Below are positions 59,203 through 64,000 of a DNA stretch of 64,000 nt, piece by piece; within the stretch, counting starts at the first letter, position 1, and every line of letters begins with the position of its first letter. The notes under the pieces were generated by a model that saw only the letters and a program-made list of their open reading frames with translations, had not been told where the DNA came from and ran no database searches. The stretch is from Flavobacteriales bacterium (GTDB lineage: Bacteria; Bacteroidota; Bacteroidia; UBA10329). The DNA is taken from the NCBI GenBank assembly GCA_021739695.1, contig JAIPBM010000020.1:1-64000 (forward strand), read 5' to 3'. A program made the translations under genes and the position numbers.

Positions 59203-62200
59203 TTATGGCCCTACTAAAATCAGTTTTCCTAAAAAGGAGTGTGTTCCTTCTTGTTCAAGGTAAATCAAGAACATTCCATGGTTCAGGCCACTTGCTGGAA
59301 CGTTTATTATTCCGTTACTCAATTGATTGTTCTGATAAACCATTCTGCCAATGACGTCTGTAACTACCAAGCTGGAGTTTGGTGCTGGAATGGATGCAAA
59401 TTGAACAACAAAATCTCCCTTGGACGGATTAGGATAGATGCTGGCAAAATTCTGTTCACCTTCTTGAATACCTGTCTGTTCGAGCACGAATTCGGTAGAA
59501 CTTACCTTACAATCTTCGAAGTAAAAAGCATCAATACTATAAACGCCATCCAATATGGGTTCGAACGTAATTCCGTTGGCATTAGGTATTGGATTACCAT
59601 TTAGGAACCATTGCTGGCTTTCTGGAAGAAGAAAAGGTGAACGTAATCGTTCTCCGCTCCACACAATATCCTGTGGAGTAAGCTCGTAGCAATCCACTTT
59701 ATTGGATGTGATATTTGTAATGATGGGAGGGTTATTGTCGAAAATGATGTGCGCTTCATTCAATATCAATGTGCCCGGATAGAGGTTGGAATCCGCTTTT
59801 ATCCGGTATCGGATATAACCCTGACTTGCAGCGTAGTCTGCTCCGCTATCTGGCAACATGATATTGTCAAACCTGAAAACGGCATCCCTATCAGGCTCAA
59901 CACTCACTTGCACATGGTGCGACCAAGAAATAGGAGTAAGGCTGGTTCTGTCAAGATAGCTGGATAGTGGGTCGCGAATGACCACATTGGTTGCTGCAGC
60001 ATTTCCTGTATTCTGAAAACGAACGGTATATTCCAGCCATTGACCATCCTCAATCAATCCATCAGGTCCAATTCCTGTCGATTCACTTTTATCGTTGGGG
60101 TCGTAGGCGCAACTGAGAATATCTGCGCTTTCTTCATGTAATTCCAGTCCGGAAACATCTTGGTATGTTGCCTGACTGAAAATCACATCTCCTATATGAT
60201 CGGTACCAGGCAATTCAACCTCAATCTGCCATTGCTTAAGGTCGTAGTAATAGAGGCTGTCGAGGGTGAAGTAAATGTGGTTGCCTACAATGGAGTCTGC
60301 ATCGCATACAATGCTTTGTGCGTCAATTATTGGGTCAATAATAAGTTCCAATGCTCCCGAAAGAATGGTGTTGCCCGTATTCTGAACAGATACCCACATG
60401 TACCCAGGGCTGTTGCAGAGCCCTGCCAGTTCCACGATCTCGATATTTCCATGGGGTTGAACTCCAACTGGCACAACGCCAAAATCAATGTCTGACGCAA
60501 GCATATTGCTGCTATCCAAGGTAACCGTGTAGCTGGCATTGGGGCTAGAAAGCGACCAAAGATTGGTATCAAAATCAGGAGCAACCGTATACGTGCCAGT
60601 CCCGGTAATGGCATTATAGATTCCGGCTGCATTGGCATAAAAAACAGATTGCGCAGGAGAAATGTCGACACCAATGAAAGGAAAGGGGAGGTCGGTACTG
60701 TCCAATGTACCATCAGCATCCGTATCTACAAACAGATTTCCTGTGATGCGGTAACTTCCCCAGAACAGGTTTTCTAGGAAATAGATGCCACCCGCTCCCA
60801 TGGCCGGTCCTTGATCTGAGAGAAATACATCCAAGTCGCCATCAAAATCGCGGTCATGTGATTTGAGGTCAAGCGTATTATATACTACATAAGATAAGGG
60901 CGCTTGAAGATAGGGTTCCGTATACGGTTGAAAGAAAGGCTGTTGAAAGGATAGATTTCCATCGTTCTTGTACCAGAACAGTCCCGAATTACCGTCATTG
61001 GTTACAGAATGAGAAAAGCAAACGATGTCCGTTAGACCGTCATTGTCCACATCCATAGGATGAGAAACAAATGGTTTCAATGAATTGTCTTGATCGATGA
61101 CATGTTTCACATAATCCCCATAGTCATTTTCAAAAATGGCGACCATGTTTTGATTTGATTGGCTGTAGGTTATCAGGATATCGTTGTCTCCATCCAGATC
61201 AAAATCAGCATAGGATATTTGGTTATTGTACCATATAGAACCATCCTCTATAAACGTTCTCTCAAAGATTCCATTTCCATCATTCTTCAGTACTAAGATT
61301 CCCGAAGGGATGATGTCGGGAACTGCTTCTCCGCGCATGCATACGGCCATGTCCATATCACCATCATTTTCCATGTCAAAAGTGATTGCTCGGGCCGCTA
61401 TACCAAAATAAGATGAGCCAACAGTTTCTGGCTCATATCCGTTACCATTGTTTCTGTATAAGATAACCTCGCCATTCATATCTTGAATTGGAACTCGGAT
61501 GATATCCATATCACCATCGTTATCAAAATCTTCCATGGCAGCAACATAAGCCATGTCAAAGGTGTCCTCTAAAAGAAGTTCTGGCTCAGCGAATGCACCT
61601 TCAGCATTGATGGAATTAAAGAATTGATTTCGATGCCAGTTATAGTACGAGATATCTGGTAGACCGTCAAAATTGTAGTCAACCAATTGAAAAGGTTCAG
61701 GGTTTCCTGCTTTGTAGTCAACCATAGTAACCTGTGTAGCATATTCTCCATTACCCAAATATGGAAGTACTTCTATAGCACTAATGCAAGGATGCTTTGA
61801 TGAGGCCACAATATCCTTAAAGCCATCTCTGTTCATGTCAATGAGTTCAAACTCGCAATAACTGGGTGTGTTCAAACAAATGGCATCCTCCCAATTGTGT
61901 GTTGTGCCATTTCCAAAAACTACGACAGGGCCCATGGGATACAGCATGTCTAATATACTGTCTCCGTTAAAATCAGCGAATTTGACTGGACTACCCCACC
62001 CTCCGTATGCGAAAAGTGTATCTGGCTCCAGATTGGACAGGCTGTCCAAATAGTAAATCATAGTTGGAGACTCTACATTCAGAATTTCAGGTTCGCCCTG
62101 TCCGTCAACGTTAGCAATAGATAATGCATGAAAGCCCCAGTTTTCAATTTGAGCAAGGTGATGGATGTCGATAAATGTCCCAAATCCATCATTTTCCATC

Positions 62201-62970
62201 CACAACATAAGGGTAAAGCCATTTTCATTTTTTTTTATCAGAAGATCAATGTCTCCATCGAGGTCTAGGTCGCTAGCTCCGCTAATTTCAGCAATTCCCG
62301 AACCTAAAATCACTTCATGAAAGCTTGTTCCATCTCCTTCGTTGACCAAGTATTTCCATGTATACGAAGAGGTGATGAACAGTTCGGGAAGCGAATCTCC
62401 GGTAACATCTACTGCCATGGTGAAATTCCAGTCTTCAATGGGTAAATGAATTACGGGTCCGAATTGACCACTTCCAAGGTTTCTATACCAATAGCCATCG
62501 CGTTGTAGCAAGATGTCCTGCAATCCATCATTGTCCATGTCGATGCATGAAATATTGCTCATTTGGTTGGTGCCTGCTGGAGTAGGTAGCACAACTTCCG
62601 AAAAAGTGGTCTGACCTTGATTGAAAAGGATTCTATTTGAAGAGTTGCTGTTTGTTCCCCTGCCTATTACGATGTCAAGCAGACCATCTCCATTCAAGTC
62701 ACTTATGGCAATGCTTTTTTCATCTCTCATGGTGCTTGCCAGTAAGTGATGGTCTGGAAAATTGCCTGTGCCGTCATTTTCAAACCACATGATAGCTCCG
62801 TCTATCATAGAGGTACTGATTATGTCAATATCACCGTCATTATCAATGTCTACAGGCTCAGCATCCGTTATCCTCCTAGCAATAGGCGATATCTTTTCAA
62901 ATGGTGCAAATTGCCCCCAAGCAGAGAAACAGCTGCAGACCATAACAAGAATGACTAAGTACGATTTCAT
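59203..62970 (-). CDS. FG-GAP/VCBS-repeat T9SS surface protein with DUF7619-like domain
   Basis: A 1255-aa exported protein. Signal peptide ending SAWGQ, then about 12 FG-GAP/VCBS-type repeats in the first 750 residues, each with a DxDxDGDxDI-like calcium loop (VDIDNDGDIDIIS, DLDLDGDIDLLI). A linker with VTLDSSNMLASDIDFGVV precedes a DUF7619-type domain (DPNDKSESTGIGPDG, YTVRFQNTGNAAATNVVIRD, NEAHIIFDNNPPI). A type A T9SS sorting domain ends the chain (SIYPNPSKGDFVV). It likely displays a beta propeller at the cell surface. Its upstream region resembles that of the 56591 gene. Confidence 0.93.
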   Translation of the reverse strand: MKSYLVILVMVCSCFSAWGQFAPFEKISPIARRITDAEPVDIDNDGDIDIISTSMIDGAIMWFENDGTGNFPDHHLLASTMRDEKSIAISDLNGDGLLDIVIGRGTNSNSSNRILFNQGQTTFSEVVLPTPAGTNQMSNISCIDMDNDGLQDILLQRDGYWYRNLGSGQFGPVIHLPIEDWNFTMAVDVTGDSLPELFITSSYTWKYLVNEGDGTSFHEVILGSGIAEISGASDLDLDGDIDLLIKKNENGFTLMLWMENDGFGTFIDIHHLAQIENWGFHALSIANVDGQGEPEILNVESPTMIYYLDSLSNLEPDTLFAYGGWGSPVKFADFNGDSILDMLYPMGPVVVFGNGTTHNWEDAICLNTPSYCEFELIDMNRDGFKDIVASSKHPCISAIEVLPYLGNGEYATQVTMVDYKAGNPEPFQLVDYNFDGLPDISYYNWHRNQFFNSINAEGAFAEPELLLEDTFDMAYVAAMEDFDNDGDMDIIRVPIQDMNGEVILYRNNGNGYEPETVGSSYFGIAARAITFDMENDGDMDMAVCMRGEAVPDIIPSGILVLKNDGNGIFERTFIEDGSIWYNNQISYADFDLDGDNDILITYSQSNQNMVAIFENDYGDYVKHVIDQDNSLKPFVSHPMDVDNDGLTDIVCFSHSVTNDGNSGLFWYKNDGNLSFQQPFFQPYTEPYLQAPLSYVVYNTLDLKSHDRDFDGDLDVFLSDQGPAMGAGGIYFLENLFWGSYRITGNLFVDTDADGTLDSTDLPFPFIGVDISPAQSVFYANAAGIYNAITGTGTYTVAPDFDTNLWSLSSPNASYTVTLDSSNMLASDIDFGVVPVGVQPHGNIEIVELAGLCNSPGYMWVSVQNTGNTILSGALELIIDPIIDAQSIVCDADSIVGNHIYFTLDSLYYYDLKQWQIEVELPGTDHIGDVIFSQATYQDVSGLELHEESADILSCAYDPNDKSESTGIGPDGLIEDGQWLEYTVRFQNTGNAAATNVVIRDPLSSYLDRTSLTPISWSHHVQVSVEPDRDAVFRFDNIMLPDSGADYAASQGYIRYRIKADSNLYPGTLILNEAHIIFDNNPPIITNITSNKVDCYELTPQDIVWSGERLRSPFLLPESQQWFLNGNPIPNANGITFEPILDGVYSIDAFYFEDCKVSSTEFVLEQTGIQEGEQNFASIYPNPSKGDFVVQFASIPAPNSSLVVTDVIGRMVYQNNQLSNGIINVPASGLNHGMFLIYLEQEGTHSFLGKLILVGP

Positions 62971-63014
62971 GACCTTAGGAATTTGAAGTTCATGTCAAAT
63001 ATCTAGCTTCTATC

Positions 63015-63057
63015 TCACAATGTAAAACCAAATAAGGTGGATAAATTACGGTTCTAC
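63015..63057 (-). promoter_or_regulatory. Upstream block shared with the 56591-58180 gene
   Basis: TCACAATGTAAAACCAAAT plus ATTACGGTTCTA; see 58222-58264. It ends about 20 bp before the second ligA-end copy. Confidence 0.55.
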
Positions 63058-63076
63058 CGTATCTAAACAATTGCCT

Positions 63077-63148
63077 ATCTAAACTCCAAAGGGCCGAAGA
63101 ACTCGGTGTTCCAATCATCTCGGAGGAGGATGTTGCAGGGGATGATTA
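63077..63148 (+). repeat. Displaced copy of the ligA 3' end (copy 2)
   Basis: Matches ligA 56523-56593: in the first 55 bases only four differ, three of them silent in the ligA frame, one Lys to Arg; one base is gained near the end. It reads [17 protein letters not shown] in the ligA frame and then runs off. The last three bases provide the stop of the minus-strand gene at 63146. Confidence 0.92.
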
Positions 63149-63778
63149 CAAATTAGAATTGGAGTCTGAGTAAGTTGGTCTGTTGTCGTTTTGCTGCCGT
63201 TTGATCAAGAACTTTTCTTTGCGGCTCTTCAATTCGAGGAAAATAGCTTCAATAAGTCGATAAATAAATAAGCTGGAAACGAGCAATACGAGCAAATTCC
63301 AATACCACTCCCAAGGTTCTTTGTTTAATTCCAAGACAAAGAGTTGCTCATCAAAATCAAACTCACGATCGCTCAACATAAGTTTAAGGTTTTCATTAAC
63401 GGTGGTCCAAAAAGGCTTCAATAAACCAATAATTACCTCATCCGAATCCATCAACATCTTGTTCTCCGATTCTACGATCACAACGGCATGCTTAGATGAT
63501 GTGGTATCTTGTAAGGTGACCACATATAAGAACGTTTCCAAATTGCCATCATCATCATAATTTGCTAGTCCTGTGTCCCAAATGATTCCATCAGTGAGTT
63601 CAATTTGCCTCTTTGTCCCAGCTCCTTTTGTGTATAATTCTTCAATCGATAGCACATGCAAACCGTTGCCAAGCGTATTTACAATTAGCCCGTAGAGACC
63701 AAATTGAAAGCCAAACGCAGCTACACCAATGGCGATGATCAGATAGAATCCATTTCGAAAAAAGTCAATTATCCCCAT
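63146..63778 (-). CDS. Membrane protein of unknown function
   Basis: A 210-aa protein with an N-terminal membrane helix (about residues 10-35) and a second near 165-185 (LLVLLVSSLFIYRLIEAIF); between them is a predicted extracytoplasmic domain of about 125 residues. Basic C-terminal tail (KSRKEKFLIKRQQNDN). No family recognised. Its stop codon is the last three bases of ligA copy 2. Confidence 0.7.
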   Translation of the reverse strand: MGIIDFFRNGFYLIIAIGVAAFGFQFGLYGLIVNTLGNGLHVLSIEELYTKGAGTKRQIELTDGIIWDTGLANYDDDGNLETFLYVVTLQDTTSSKHAVVIVESENKMLMDSDEVIIGLLKPFWTTVNENLKLMLSDREFDFDEQLFVLELNKEPWEWYWNLLVLLVSSLFIYRLIEAIFLELKSRKEKFLIKRQQNDNRPTYSDSNSNL

Positions 63779-63846
63779 GATGGAGTAAGAATAACAAAAT
63801 CCAATTATTCAGCAAAGTATTTTCGAATTAATAGCAATCGTAATAA

Positions 63847-63913
63847 ACTACGTACTGCTTGGCAATAAGATGACCATTCCAAACTTCAAAAGGCCGAGGA
63901 ACTCGCTGTTCCG
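63847..63913 (+). repeat. Displaced copy of the ligA 3' end (copy 3)
   Basis: Aligns codon by codon with ligA 56491-56559 (N-Y-V-L-L-G-N-K-M, one base lost, then [12 protein letters not shown]). Within its last 36 bases (63878-63913) 33 are identical and two of three changes are silent. More decayed than copy 2. Confidence 0.8.
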
Positions 63914-64000
63914 TACTTGGCGATGATGGCCATTTGACCTGCATGGTCTGCCGTATGTGATACAATTCGTCCGAATGCTTCTGCTTTCGTCCTGGTGCCA
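63886..64000 (-). CDS. DinB-like protein, C-terminal fragment
   Basis: The window ends inside this minus-strand gene. The visible C-terminal 37 residues, GTRTKAEAFGRIVSHTADHAGQ..., contain the final conserved His of the DinB/YfiT four-helix metal-binding fold (HTADHAGQMAII). The last residues (GTASSSAF) and the stop TGA come from ligA copy 3. The identification rests on this short stretch. Confidence 0.55.
   Translation of the reverse strand, partial: GTRTKAEAFGRIVSHTADHAGQMAIIAKYGTASSSAF

Overview
The window reads as a chromosomal segment of a Bacteroidota bacterium, most likely a marine or freshwater member of the Flavobacteriales. Five large or secreted proteins end in type IX secretion (T9SS) C-terminal sorting domains. 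There is a 19-repeat PKD giant, a complete moxR/bat aerotolerance operon, a SusC-like/TonB-type receptor with a carboxypeptidase-like N-domain, and several promoters fit the Bacteroidota TAnnTTTG -7 box. Shine-Dalgarno sequences are mostly absent. I see no rRNA, tRNA, CRISPR array or prophage. Both ends cut a gene: an SRAP/YedK protein on the left and a DinB-like protein on the right.

1-5.2 kb: after the SRAP fragment, six closely packed + strand genes look like one operon: ECF sigma factor, short membrane protein (probable anti-sigma), Spy/CpxP-like periplasmic protein, MbnP, MbnH-like di-haem peroxidase, and a T9SS-exported YHYH protein. This is a plausible metal/redox-stress module built around the MbnP-MbnH pair. 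5.3-9.6 kb: DUF1961, VTT membrane protein, a permuted papain-like protein, a DUF3943 gene broken by one extra base, and a CPBP protease. 9.7-18.5 kb: mostly housekeeping (bcp, recA, TPR lipoprotein, NfeD, inositol-monophosphatase family, lgt, DUF4112, sulfatase).

18.5-28.2 kb: a regulatory/uptake block with two paralogous Crp/Fnr regulators flanking a TonB-dependent receptor, a LamG-like protein and a TPR-transmembrane-LuxR-HTH protein. It also holds a 55-residue small ORF and a 519-aa protein with a perfect 13-bp inverted repeat in front. 28.2-42.1 kb: panB, a truncated IS1182-type transposase N-domain, two very large cell-surface T9SS proteins (19 PKD repeats; seven 54-aa repeats), a GH5 lipoprotein, and a Gfo/Idh/MocA oxidoreductase. 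42.3-50.9 kb: moxR-DUF58-(BatD-like)-batA-B-C-D-E, with a mobile palindromic repeat inserted at the N-terminus of the third gene. 50.9-56.6 kb: phosphoesterase, glycosyltransferase, lipid kinase, prmC and ligA.

56.5-64 kb is the strangest part. The 3' end of ligA is repeated twice more downstream (63.08-63.15 and 63.85-63.91 kb). The differences are mostly synonymous, and each copy abuts or supplies the stop codon of a minus-strand gene, as if DNA had been inserted repeatedly at the ligA 3' end, each time bringing a replacement end. The first inserted segment holds two T9SS cargo genes with related upstream regions. Between them lie two copies of a module made of a conserved 55-bp leader followed by a 21-bp-periodic tandem array. 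In the second array every unit junction is a small palindrome whose two arms change together.
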